NCBI RefSeq assembly: GCF_014784055.1
Contig: NZ_CP061813.1
Coordinates: 2,056,001-2,120,000 of the forward strand
From: Polaribacter haliotis
GTDB taxonomy: Bacteria > Bacteroidota > Bacteroidia > Flavobacteriales > Flavobacteriaceae
Length of the DNA: 64,000 bases
Direction: 5' to 3'
Position numbers and translations under genes: made by a program. Within the stretch, counting starts at the first letter, position 1. Every line of letters begins with the position of its first letter. Positions 27,172-35,187 of the stretch are shown here, one piece after another. The notes beneath the pieces were generated by a model that saw nothing but the letters and a program-made list of their open reading frames with translations, was not told the DNA's origin and did no database searches.

Positions 27172-27254
27172 TGTCATTTCGAGCGAAACGTAGTGAAGTC
27201 GAGAAATCTCTTTCTAATTTATCTTTCAGATTTCTCCACAAGGTCGAAATGACA
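27172..27254. repeat. Palindromic dispersed repeat, copy 2
   Basis: Same terminal arms TGTCATTTCGA (27172-27182) and TCGAAATGACA (27244-27254), inner arms GAGAAATCT and AGATTTCTC, as in the copy at 12354. It sits directly after the hydrolase remnant. Confidence 0.85.
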
Positions 27255-27262
27255 CACAAACT

Positions 27263-27634
27263 CTAAACATGCTGATCAATCAAAATAGCATTTCCATCTG
27301 GATCTAAAACCACAAAACTGCCTTTTCCTGAAGTGGATTCATCTACTTCTGTTTCTAATTTTACACCTTCTTTTTTTAAGTGTTGTTGAATAGTTCTTAC
27401 ATCATCAAATTCTTCTAATTTGTTGGCAGACTCATCCCAACCAGGATTAAAGGTTAGTATATTGTTTTCGAACATTCCTTGAAATAAACCAACTAAAGAG
27501 TTTCCGTTTTTAAGAATTAAATAATTCTTTTCTATTTGTCCTGCAAAAACTGTGAATCCTAATTTTTCGTAAAATGCGCGTGATTTATGAATGTCTTTTA
27601 CCGATAAACTGATTGAAAATGCTCCTAATTTCAT
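27263..27634 (-). CDS. Glyoxalase/VOC-fold protein
   Basis: 123 residues from the internal ATG at 27634; the longer reading frame to 27733 adds 33 residues of low-complexity leader and is not credible. One VOC (glyoxalase/bleomycin-resistance) module: FSISLSVKDIHKSRAFYEKLGF at the start and FVVLDPDGNAILIDQH at the end, with the typical metal-binding pattern incomplete. It could be a resistance or lyase-like protein; the substrate is unknown. Confidence 0.85.
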   Translation of the reverse strand: MKLGAFSISLSVKDIHKSRAFYEKLGFTVFAGQIEKNYLILKNGNSLVGLFQGMFENNILTFNPGWDESANKLEEFDDVRTIQQHLKKEGVKLETEVDESTSGKGSFVVLDPDGNAILIDQHV

Positions 27635-27685
27635 ACTTTTTGATTTTAGTTGATGTTTTAAAGTTATGAAAAAAAAATTTATCCT

Positions 27686-27752
27686 GTCATTCCTGTGAAT
27701 ACAAAAATTTATAAAATAGTTAGTTGAAAACACTTCATTTGAAGAAATGACA
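27686..27752. repeat. Diverged palindromic repeat relative
   Basis: Arms TGTCATT (27686-27692) and AATGACA (27746-27752) match the outer ends of the palindromic family at 12354 and 27172; the interior is different. Confidence 0.4.
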
Positions 27753-27768
27753 AAAAGTTTACAAACAA

Positions 27769-27857
27769 GTTTAGCCCTGATTGAAGCATTTGTTTGAGCT
27801 CTTTTTTATTCTTTTTCTGAATAAAAAAAGCGAGTGCGAAAAGCAGGAAATAGCTCC
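27769..27857 (+). ncRNA. Structured dispersed RNA-like element, copy A
   Basis: Starts AGTTTAGCCCTGATTGAAGC, contains GAGCTC, hairpin arms CTTTTTTATTC / GAATAAAAAAAG, then GCGAGTGCGAAAAGC and AGGAAATAGCTCC. It shares this order with copies at 35045 and 59749. CCTG at the 5' end can pair with CAGG at the 3' end. Confidence 0.65.
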
Positions 27858-27872
27858 TAAAAAAAATGTGTT

Positions 27873-30275
27873 CTAAGCTTCCATAGACATTAAAACCATT
27901 TTTAATTCCATATACGTAATATCTGCATCTACTTTTTCTTTAAGCGTAGTTAAACCCTTTACTTCACCTGCTTCTTCGATTTGATTTCGGATTTTTTTGT
28001 AGCGTTTTAAATCGATTAATTCTAACACATCTATGTCGCCAGAAGAAATATAATTCGCCAAATGATTTTCGATTGTTCCTACTGTTAAACTGCGTTCTTT
28101 GGCAATTTCTTTGATAGATAAACCCGATTTAAACAACTCAAAAGAAATTTGTTTTGTTGGTTTTTTATCTTCTTTTTTCTGTTCGTTAAATTTATTAATT
28201 CCGTTTTCTGTACAGTAATTATTAATAATTTCTAGAATTTCCTCTCCATATTTCGCAACCCTAGTTTTACCCATTCCTTTTACTTTTAAAAGCTCTTGTG
28301 AAGTTCTTGGTAAATCATCGCACATGGCATACAAAGCTTCTTGGGTAAATATTTGATATGCAGGAATATTTTCTGCAACTCTAATTTCGTCTCGTAATTC
28401 TCTTAATTTTAACGCTAGAATTGGGTCTCGTTTGGAAGCTACTTTTTTCTTCTTTTTAGGTTCCATTTTTTGCAAAACTGCTTTTGCTCTAACTTCTAAA
28501 TATGCTTGTACTTTAAAACCAGTCGTCATTTTTTGCAATGCGAATAACTTTTCTTCTAACTTTTCTTGAAGTGAATCGAACTGTTTAGAAAAATCTGTTT
28601 TTACAGCTTTATTGTCTGTAGAAAAATTAATTGCATCTAAAGGTTTTGCAATATTATTTTGTGTGTGATTTAAAAAATAAGCAACTGCTTTTGTAAATCG
28701 CTCATGAATTGTAGAACTATTCTCTGGCAAAATATTGTCTTCTGAAAGTACTTTTAATTGATTTTTAAATCCGTTGGAAACTTTCATTAGAGCAACAATT
28801 CCATCGTCTTTTATGGTTTGTAAATGATCTATTACATCGCCTTTTATACTTGTTTGGTTTTTGTAGAAAATATCAATTAACCTTGTAATTGGATATAAAA
28901 AAGGTTGATAATCGAACAACTCCGAAATTAAATTCAGTTGGAATTCTATTTCAGATTCGTTTAAAATACTTTCATCAGGGTGATTTTCTTCTACACTTAA
29001 ATTGAAAACACTTACAGTTTTATCGTTAATAATTGCGTTGCTTGTAATTGGTGTTTTTAAAACCAAGCCTTCCAAAGAAGTACACCTACTTAACGCAACA
29101 TATGTTTGCCCATGTGCAAATGAAGCTTCTGCGTCTATAATTGCTTTTTCGAACGTTAAACCTTGACTTTTATGAATGGTAATTGCCCAGGCCAAACGTA
29201 ATGGAATTTGTGAAAAAGCACCTACTAAATCTTCTTTTATCTCTTTTGTATCTTCATTAATCGAATAATTAATATTAGACCAGGTTTCTTTTTCTGTTAC
29301 AATTTCATCAGATTCATTTCCACATTGTACAGTTACAGAAGTTTTAGAAATGTCTGTAATAATTCCTATTTTTCCGTTGAAATATCTTTTTTCTTGAGAA
29401 GAGTCATTTTTAATAAACATTACTTGTGCACCTACTTTTAATTCTAATTTGGCTGCATTTGGATACGAGTTTTCACTAAATTTACCTGAAATTTCAGCTT
29501 CAAAAAAACGACTTTTATTGGTAATTTTATTGAGTTCGGAATTGTTGATTAAATTCGCTCTATTATTATGTGTTGTTAGTGTAATATAACCTTCTTCTTT
29601 ACTTGGCGAGAAAGTTGGATTGTAACGTTCGTTTAAAATTTTAGCAGATTTTTCTGATAAATTATCATTTCTAATTTCATTTAAAATGGTAATAAAATCT
29701 TCGTTTTTCTGACGATAAATATGTTTCAATTCAATTGAAACTACATCTGCTTCTAGAAAGGCTTTTGAACTAAAAAAGTAAACAGTATTGTAATGCTGTT
29801 GTAACAAACTCCATTCATTTGGTCTTACAACTGGTGCTAATTGTTGCAAATCGCCAATCATTAAAATTTGTGCGCCACCAAAAACTTTATTTCTGTTTTT
29901 ATAACGACGCATAACTTGATCTATTCCATCTAACAAATCTGCACGAACCATAGAAATCTCGTCAATAATTACTAAATCTAACGATTTTATAATATCAATT
30001 TTTGTTTTCGAAAAACGACGTTGTTGGTTATTTGGCGGCTGATTTGGTAAAATAGGGCCAAAAGGCATTTGAAAAAAAGAATGAATGGTAACTCCTTTTG
30101 CATTAATTGCAGCAACTCCTGTTGGCGCAACAATTACCAATCTTTTTAAAGATTCGTTTTTAATTTGATGTAAAAACGTAGTTTTTCCTGTACCTGCTTT
30201 TCCAGTAATAAACAGATTTCTATCCGTTTTTTCAATGAAATTTAAGGCTAGTTCTAATTCAGGATTTGTTGACAT
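27873..30275 (-). CDS. PIF1-like helicase with HRDC and helix-turn-helix C-terminal domains
   Basis: 800 residues from the ATG at 30275; the longer frame would start at TTG 30293. Walker A GKAGTGKTT lies at 25-33 and Walker B IIDEISMV follows, with PIF1/RecD-like helicase motifs (GDLQQLAPV, YVALSRCTSLEGL). An HRDC domain (LRELRDEIRVAENIPAYQIF onward) and a C-terminal HTH (LFKSGLSIKEIAKERSLT) follow. It unwinds DNA 5'-to-3' in repair or replication if it behaves as the family does. No partner gene is adjacent; it sits between copy A and the symporter gene. Confidence 0.9.
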   Translation of the reverse strand: MSTNPELELALNFIEKTDRNLFITGKAGTGKTTFLHQIKNESLKRLVIVAPTGVAAINAKGVTIHSFFQMPFGPILPNQPPNNQQRRFSKTKIDIIKSLDLVIIDEISMVRADLLDGIDQVMRRYKNRNKVFGGAQILMIGDLQQLAPVVRPNEWSLLQQHYNTVYFFSSKAFLEADVVSIELKHIYRQKNEDFITILNEIRNDNLSEKSAKILNERYNPTFSPSKEEGYITLTTHNNRANLINNSELNKITNKSRFFEAEISGKFSENSYPNAAKLELKVGAQVMFIKNDSSQEKRYFNGKIGIITDISKTSVTVQCGNESDEIVTEKETWSNINYSINEDTKEIKEDLVGAFSQIPLRLAWAITIHKSQGLTFEKAIIDAEASFAHGQTYVALSRCTSLEGLVLKTPITSNAIINDKTVSVFNLSVEENHPDESILNESEIEFQLNLISELFDYQPFLYPITRLIDIFYKNQTSIKGDVIDHLQTIKDDGIVALMKVSNGFKNQLKVLSEDNILPENSSTIHERFTKAVAYFLNHTQNNIAKPLDAINFSTDNKAVKTDFSKQFDSLQEKLEEKLFALQKMTTGFKVQAYLEVRAKAVLQKMEPKKKKKVASKRDPILALKLRELRDEIRVAENIPAYQIFTQEALYAMCDDLPRTSQELLKVKGMGKTRVAKYGEEILEIINNYCTENGINKFNEQKKEDKKPTKQISFELFKSGLSIKEIAKERSLTVGTIENHLANYISSGDIDVLELIDLKRYKKIRNQIEEAGEVKGLTTLKEKVDADITYMELKMVLMSMEA

Positions 30276-30322
30276 TTTAGCTTTTTGATGCAAGGTAAAT
30301 AATCCTATAGAATTATCTTAAA

Positions 30323-31201
30323 TTATTTAGAATCTAAATCTTTTCTTTTTCCTAGTTGCCACATTAAAATGCCGCCTGTAATAAACATCCAAATAGAATA
30401 AGCGCCAATTGGAATTCCCATTTCAACATTATTTAAAATGGTTGTTGCAATTACAAAGGCTAATGTTCCATTTTGGATACCACTTTCTACTGTAATTGAA
30501 ATTGCACTTTTAAAGTTTAATTTAAAAAGTTTCGCGGTTAAAAATCCAACTCCCATTGTTAAAATATTTAATATTAAAGTAACCAAGCCAACTTCTTTCA
30601 TTCCAGTTCCAATCATTTTATAATTTGCTGCTATTACTGCTATAAATACTAAAATAAAAATAATGGTTGATGCTAATCTCATTGGTTTTTCCATTCGTTT
30701 TGCAAAACTAGTTTTGTATTTACGGATAACCATTCCTATAGAAATTGGAATTACTGTAATAATCATTATTTGTAATATTGTATTTAAAATTGGTAGTTTA
30801 ATTGTTACATCTGTATCAGAGCCAAAATATTCTAAAGCATAAGACAAAATAAATGGAATTGTTAGTATACTAATAATACTTGCAATTGCTGTTAATGTTA
30901 CCGACAAAGCAATATTTCCCTTACAAATTTGCACTATTAAATTACTAGTTGGACCTCCAGGACAAGTTGCTAAGACCATTAAACCGACTGCCATTGTTGG
31001 ATTTAAATTAAAAACGATTGCTAACGAGAATCCAATAATTGGTAAAAAAAATAATTGATTAACTAACCCAATTAGAGCGGCTTTTGGGTATTTTATAATT
31101 CTTGAAAAATCTAATGGAATTAACGTCATTCCCATTCCTAGCATAATAATTGCGAGTGATAATGGTAAAAATATTTTTCCTATAATTTCTGCTACTGTCA
31201 T
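30323..31201 (-). CDS. Bile acid:sodium symporter family transporter
   Basis: 292 residues, with about eight to ten hydrophobic helices. The family marker VLATCPGGPTSNLIVQ lies near residue 80 and the ESGIQNGTLAFVIATTIL motif near 240. In this SBF/ASBT/PnaS-like group the real substrate is usually unknown in bacteria; an organic anion with sodium is the family expectation. It starts 21 nt downstream of the DUF2200 gene, so the two are probably cotranscribed. Confidence 0.9.
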   Translation of the reverse strand: MTVAEIIGKIFLPLSLAIIMLGMGMTLIPLDFSRIIKYPKAALIGLVNQLFFLPIIGFSLAIVFNLNPTMAVGLMVLATCPGGPTSNLIVQICKGNIALSVTLTAIASIISILTIPFILSYALEYFGSDTDVTIKLPILNTILQIMIITVIPISIGMVIRKYKTSFAKRMEKPMRLASTIIFILVFIAVIAANYKMIGTGMKEVGLVTLILNILTMGVGFLTAKLFKLNFKSAISITVESGIQNGTLAFVIATTILNNVEMGIPIGAYSIWMFITGGILMWQLGKRKDLDSK

Positions 31202-31222
31202 ATTTATTTCTAGTAATATAAA

Positions 31223-31594
31223 TTATAAGGAACGTAAAATCTTTTCCATTTTTCTACCTTTCGCTAATTCATCAATTAGCTTTTCCATTTGTCTGCATTG
31301 TTTGTACAGTATAAACTCCTCCTCAATTTCTTCAATTCGGTAACCACAAACAACACCTTTTATCATGTATGCATTAGGATGTAAAGTAGCTTCTTCAAAA
31401 AAAGTTTTATAGGTTACTTTTTCATTGATAAGTGATTGTAGTTTCTCTTCATTAAAACCTGTAAACCATTCTAATACTTGATGAAATTCTTCTTTGGTTC
31501 TACCGTTTTTCTCCAATCTATTCAAGTAAAGTGGGTAAATAGTTGCAAAAATCATATTTGCAACTTTTTCATTTTTTTCTGCTGTTACTTTCAT
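31223..31594 (-). CDS. DUF2200 family protein
   Basis: 123 residues from the ATG at 31594 (the longer frame opens with a TTG at 31624). It is a complete small, acidic/basic helical protein with the DUF2200 pattern NEKVANMIFATIYPLYLNRLE...YRIEEIEE...LIDELAKGRKMEKIL. Its function is not known to me. It lies between PhzF and the symporter gene on the same strand. Confidence 0.8.
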   Translation of the reverse strand: MKVTAEKNEKVANMIFATIYPLYLNRLEKNGRTKEEFHQVLEWFTGFNEEKLQSLINEKVTYKTFFEEATLHPNAYMIKGVVCGYRIEEIEEEFILYKQCRQMEKLIDELAKGRKMEKILRSL

Positions 31595-31672
31595 TTTGAT
31601 GATTATAAAATATTGAAGTAACAATTTACAAAATTATTATGAATAGAAAACTCAAGTAAAATACTTGGAATT

Positions 31673-32578
31673 TTAGCGCATGTAATTAATTATATATTTT
31701 CCTTCTATTCTTGTTATAGCTCCTCCTCCGAAACAGACACGTTGATTATTATTTTCATCTATCTGTTTTTGAAGTTTTACAATATTAAAGTTATCTATTA
31801 ATCCATTTTGCTCTATAGTTAAGGTTTCTGTTGACCATAAATTATTATTTATCAAATAATAACCAAATGCTGAATTTCCAGAGCCTGTTGCTGGATCTTC
31901 AATGTATCCAAAAGTGGGCGCAAAAACTCTTGTTCTATAATCATTTATTTTTTCTCTCACATTTGATGTAAAAACTTCAATGATATCTATTTCCATACTA
32001 AAACAATATTCTTTCAATTGATCGAGGTTGGCTTTAATCGTCAAAATTGATTCTAAGTCTGTTATTGGAACAATCAAGGTTGATAACCCAGCATTTATAA
32101 CAGAAATTGGTAAATCAGTATTTATTTTTAATTTATCAATTCCCAATTTATTTGCTAATTCTCCAACATTTATGATAGTATCTTTTGTCTGAGGCTTAGG
32201 TGACATAATAAAAACTGAATCAGATTCTTTAAATCTGTTTTCAACACTTAAAATTCCCTTGTTCGTGTTTATAGTCAAGGTTGGAATATTTGCTAAACTA
32301 TTATCTGATTTAATTAAGTCGTACAAAATAGCTATTGTAGCATGACCACAAAAGTCAACTTCTCGTTCCGATGAATAATATCTTAAATCAAATTCGCGTT
32401 CTCCTACTTTAGCCACATATCCAACTTCGTTTACAAATCCCTTCAATTCTTTTGCTATCTGTAACATTTCGCTTTCTGAAATATCATCCAATTTATCCAA
32501 CAAAATGTAGCCAGCTGGGTTTCCATCTGATTTTTCGGTTGCAAATGCGTCTATTTTCTTAAAATTATATTCTTTCAT
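31673..32578 (-). CDS. PhzF-family isomerase
   Basis: 301 residues, two-domain diaminopimelate-epimerase-like fold. Family motifs are NPAGYIL (N-terminal), GFVNEVGYV containing the catalytic Glu position, FCGHATIA and DPATGSGN. Members isomerise or epimerise small substrates; there is no phenazine cluster here, so only a generic isomerase role is supported. It is the last gene before the repeat-flanked hydrolase module. Confidence 0.88.
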   Translation of the reverse strand: MKEYNFKKIDAFATEKSDGNPAGYILLDKLDDISESEMLQIAKELKGFVNEVGYVAKVGEREFDLRYYSSEREVDFCGHATIAILYDLIKSDNSLANIPTLTINTNKGILSVENRFKESDSVFIMSPKPQTKDTIINVGELANKLGIDKLKINTDLPISVINAGLSTLIVPITDLESILTIKANLDQLKEYCFSMEIDIIEVFTSNVREKINDYRTRVFAPTFGYIEDPATGSGNSAFGYYLINNNLWSTETLTIEQNGLIDNFNIVKLQKQIDENNNQRVCFGGGAITRIEGKYIINYMR

Positions 32579-32609
32579 CCAAGTATGTCGATTTTGTTTG
32601 GATTAATGT

Positions 32610-32680
32610 GTGCTAACGTTTAGTATATGAAGCCTAGCCTTCCAGTAGGTGGCCATGACTTCAAATACTGTGTTGTATGC
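32610..32680. repeat. Imperfect inverted repeat resembling an attC site
   Basis: GTGCTAACGTT opens the element; AGTATaTGAAG and CTTCAaATACT form imperfect arms around a 27-nt centre, and GTTGTATGC closes it. The AACGTTAGCAC wording recurs inverted at 34928-34938, on the other side of the hydrolase/HxlR genes. The strict integron core consensus is not met. Confidence 0.35.
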
Positions 32681-32730
32681 TATTTTTATTTTTTAAAATA
32701 TGTTCATCAATTCAAAGCTTACCGATTTCA

Positions 32731-33567
32731 CTACTTTTTGTATAAAAAATCCTCAACTGCCTGACCGAATATATTTGGCAATTGATGATGAAATGCATGG
32801 GCAGCATTAGAATATATTAGTAGTTGACTATTAGGGATTTGTTTGTATAAGAGAAAAGAATTCTTGTCAGAAAATGCAATATCTTCTTTTGAACCAGCTA
32901 CCAAAACAGGGTGAGTAATTTCTTTAATTTTTGTAAAATAATTTTTATCACTTGAAAAGAAATTTTTTGTAGCTATTCCCTGTGCTGCCCAAGTTGGGGG
33001 TTGTGTAGGTTGCACTTTGGTCTTATATTTTTCTATGCGAGAAAGTGAGGCTATAGCGTTTTCAATACCTTTTTGATTCTCCGTAAAAAATACAGTCTGA
33101 TGATCTTCAGGTTTCATATCATAGACCTTTGTAGCAACAGCCAAAAAACGTTCTGTTGGATATTCCGTCTGTTCGCTACCTCCAGGCCCTGTACCAACTA
33201 ATATTGCTTTGTTAACCAAGTTAGGATAATTCAAAAGAAAAACCTGCGCAACAAGTCCGCCCATACTCCAACCCAAGATATTGACTTTTTCGAAGCCTAA
33301 TTGATTGATAAAATCGAAAGCAATAGAAGCCATTCCTTCTATCGAATCTTCACTTTTACCATTAGTAGCTCCAACTCCAAAATTATCAAAGACAACAACT
33401 TTATTTTTCTTAGCTAAAGAAGAGATAAAAGCTGGGTCCCAATCATTGATAGTTCCTCTGAAGCGATTGAAAAGAATTAAAGGGCTTCCTTCCCCAATAA
33501 TTCGGTGGGCAACTTGAATGCCGCGAATCTCTATAAAATTAACATCACTATTAATTACTTCCTTCAT
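32731..33567 (-). CDS. Alpha/beta hydrolase
   Basis: 278 residues. The GxSxG nucleophile elbow reads GWSMGG with Ser101; the acid may be in VAGSKEDIAF and the base His in NAAHAFHHQ near the C-terminus. It is the closest of the two hydrolases to the left repeat, 12 nt after the upstream hydrolase gene, so the two are cotranscribed. Esterase, lactonase or dehalogenase activity cannot be decided. Confidence 0.85.
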   Translation of the reverse strand: MKEVINSDVNFIEIRGIQVAHRIIGEGSPLILFNRFRGTINDWDPAFISSLAKKNKVVVFDNFGVGATNGKSEDSIEGMASIAFDFINQLGFEKVNILGWSMGGLVAQVFLLNYPNLVNKAILVGTGPGGSEQTEYPTERFLAVATKVYDMKPEDHQTVFFTENQKGIENAIASLSRIEKYKTKVQPTQPPTWAAQGIATKNFFSSDKNYFTKIKEITHPVLVAGSKEDIAFSDKNSFLLYKQIPNSQLLIYSNAAHAFHHQLPNIFGQAVEDFLYKK

Positions 33568-33579
33568 GTTTTTAATTAT

Positions 33580-34398
33580 TTAATTATTTACTTTTTTATT
33601 TATAATATTTCTCAATTCAACAGACCACAAGATTTTATAGTGTCCAATATTTTTTAGTTTAATAAGCTCGCTATTATCTATGCACTTTGATGTTCGTTCT
33701 GCATCATGAAAAGATAAAACTTTGTCATCTTCAGAATGCACAATAACAACCGAATCTATTGGATTCATTTTCGGACAAAGTGTCTCCATATTGATTTCTT
33801 CCAATGGGATATTGGCATCTTTTTCTATTAGTTCAGATAATTTTTGAAGTGTTTTTTGAGACATTCCCAACTTTCTATTGATAGAAAAAATAAATTCCTT
33901 AAAACTAAAGGGGGTAGTTATAATTATCCATTGATTTAATTTAAAATCTGGATTTTTTAATAAACCAAGTTGTGTAGAAACTGTCCCAAAAGAGTGGCTA
34001 ATAATTAGTTTTGGTTGATGTGTTTTTATTCTTGTAGAAATGAAATCTGCATATTCAAACATATTGGTAGACTTCCTTCTATTATTTCCATGGGAAGGGC
34101 CATCATAAGCAACTACATGATAGTGCTTCTCCAATAAAATGGAAACCAATGCTCCAAAATTCCCTGCTTGACCTTCCCAACCATGTATTAGTAATGCGAT
34201 TGGATTGCCTTTCTTTCCCCATGAATATCCTATAAGTGTAAAATCAAGATATTTAACAAATAGTCTTTCTGATTTGGCAAGAATTCGTTCTTCCATTTCA
34301 CGAAGTTTTCGCTTTTGAGGTTGAGAAATTCGATTGTAAATTAATCGAGAGGCCAAGTTTGGGGCTACCTTGCTTAATATTTTCAAGAAATTTTTCAT
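33580..34398 (-). CDS. Alpha/beta hydrolase
   Basis: 272 residues. LIHGWEGQAGNFG is the oxyanion-hole region, SHSFGT carries the nucleophile Ser136, an Asp lies in VIVHSEDDKVLSF and a His in NIGHYKILW. First gene of a two-gene unit read away from the HxlR gene, with a well-defined promoter: TATATTTG on the minus strand at 34421-34428 and TTG 19 bp upstream. Likely the target of the HxlR regulator. No signal peptide. Confidence 0.85.
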   Translation of the reverse strand: MKNFLKILSKVAPNLASRLIYNRISQPQKRKLREMEERILAKSERLFVKYLDFTLIGYSWGKKGNPIALLIHGWEGQAGNFGALVSILLEKHYHVVAYDGPSHGNNRRKSTNMFEYADFISTRIKTHQPKLIISHSFGTVSTQLGLLKNPDFKLNQWIIITTPFSFKEFIFSINRKLGMSQKTLQKLSELIEKDANIPLEEINMETLCPKMNPIDSVVIVHSEDDKVLSFHDAERTSKCIDNSELIKLKNIGHYKILWSVELRNIINKKVNN

Positions 34399-34404
34399 AT
34401 CTTG

Positions 34405-34419
34405 GTTCTAAATTAGAAC
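34405..34419. promoter_or_regulatory. Palindromic operator candidate between the hydrolase operon and HxlR gene
   Basis: GTTCTAAATTAGAAC is a perfect palindrome (GTTCTAA-A-TTAGAAC). It lies just downstream of the hydrolase -7 box, and a half-site GTTCTAA recurs at 34439-34445. Confidence 0.6.
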
Positions 34420-34420
34420 T

Positions 34421-34428
34421 CAAATATA
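34421..34428 (-). promoter_or_regulatory. Promoter of the hydrolase pair
   Basis: TATATTTG on the minus strand, with a TTG box exactly 19 bp upstream. Confidence 0.6.
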
Positions 34429-34468
34429 CAATATCTAAGTTCTAAAACAATACCTAGACTTAAATATT

Positions 34469-34918
34469 ATGCAATTTTATAAAAAAACAGAGACTAATAG
34501 ATTGAATTGTCCTATCCAGTTAACCAGCCATATTATAGGAGATAAATGGATTTTATTAATATTAAGAGAGCTATTTTTGGGTAATACCAAATTTGACGAA
34601 TTTGAAAGAAACTTGGCTATTTCTAAATCTGTTCTTACTACTAAACTAAAGTTATTAGTAGAGTTTAAGTTAATAATAAAAACAGATTATAAAGAAGAAA
34701 AAAAGAGAACAAGAAGTAAATATCAACTATCAAAAATAGGAAGTGAACTTTTGTTTATTATGGGTGCTGTAATGGAGTGGGGCAATACGAATTTGGTAAA
34801 TAAGGAAGAGACCTATTTAAAAATTATTGATAAATCTGATACTCCTGTAAAATTAGTTTTTGCGAATCAGGATAATGATATACTTGCTTTAGATGATTTG
34901 AGTTTTGAGTTGTCTTGA
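34469..34918 (+). CDS. HxlR-type winged-helix regulator
   Basis: 149 residues of the HxlR/MarR-like small regulator type: CPIQLTSHIIGDKWILLILRELF and RTRSKYQLSKIGSELL. The conserved Cys near the N-terminus (LNCPIQ) may sense thiol or aldehyde stress as in related HypR/QorR proteins. Divergent from two hydrolases, with a palindrome in the shared region, so it probably represses or activates them. Confidence 0.9.
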   Translation: MQFYKKTETNRLNCPIQLTSHIIGDKWILLILRELFLGNTKFDEFERNLAISKSVLTTKLKLLVEFKLIIKTDYKEEKKRTRSKYQLSKIGSELLFIMGAVMEWGNTNLVNKEETYLKIIDKSDTPVKLVFANQDNDILALDDLSFELS

Positions 34919-34921
34919 ATG

Positions 34922-34975
34922 GTATGCAACGTTAGCACTAATATTTGTCGTTTTAATGACTTTAATAGTATAACG
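34922..34975. repeat. Inverted repeat on the right side of the hydrolase/HxlR module
   Basis: GTATGCAAC is followed by GTTAGCACTAATA and, about 20 nt later, TAATAGTATAACG, which is a rough inverse complement. The AACGTTAGCAC segment matches the left element at 32610 in the opposite sense. Confidence 0.35.
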
Positions 34976-35044
34976 AATTTATCTTTTAAGGAGAAAGGAA
35001 AGAGGATAAAGACTAACATTAAGAGATAAAAAAGCCAACAAATA

Positions 35045-35127
35045 AGTTTAGCCCTGATTGAGCGGTTTGTTTAAGCTCTTTTTTGAGGGACGAAAAAAAA
35101 GCGAGTAGCAAAAGCAGGAAATAGCTT
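35045..35127 (+). ncRNA. Structured dispersed RNA-like element, copy B
   Basis: AGTTTAGCCCTGATTGAGCGG, then AGCTCTTTTTTG with a hairpin, then GCGAGTAGCAAAAGCAGGAA ending in ATAGCTT. Same order and strand as copy A; it lies after the HxlR gene. Confidence 0.6.
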
Positions 35128-35135
35128 TAAATAAA

Positions 35136-35163
35136 AAATCCCAAGCAAAAGCCTGGGATTTTA
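35136..35163. terminator. Terminator of sucB
   Basis: AAATCCCA and TGGGATTT pair around a GC-containing loop, with A/T runs at both ends; it precedes the sucB stop on the minus strand. Confidence 0.7.
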
Positions 35164-35187
35164 ATATGTATTTAGCAATATTGTTGC

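Noticed and set aside
27635..27733. Long N-terminal extension of the VOC protein
   Set aside because: The 33 added residues are low-complexity and unlike the family; the ATG at 27634 gives a complete VOC module.
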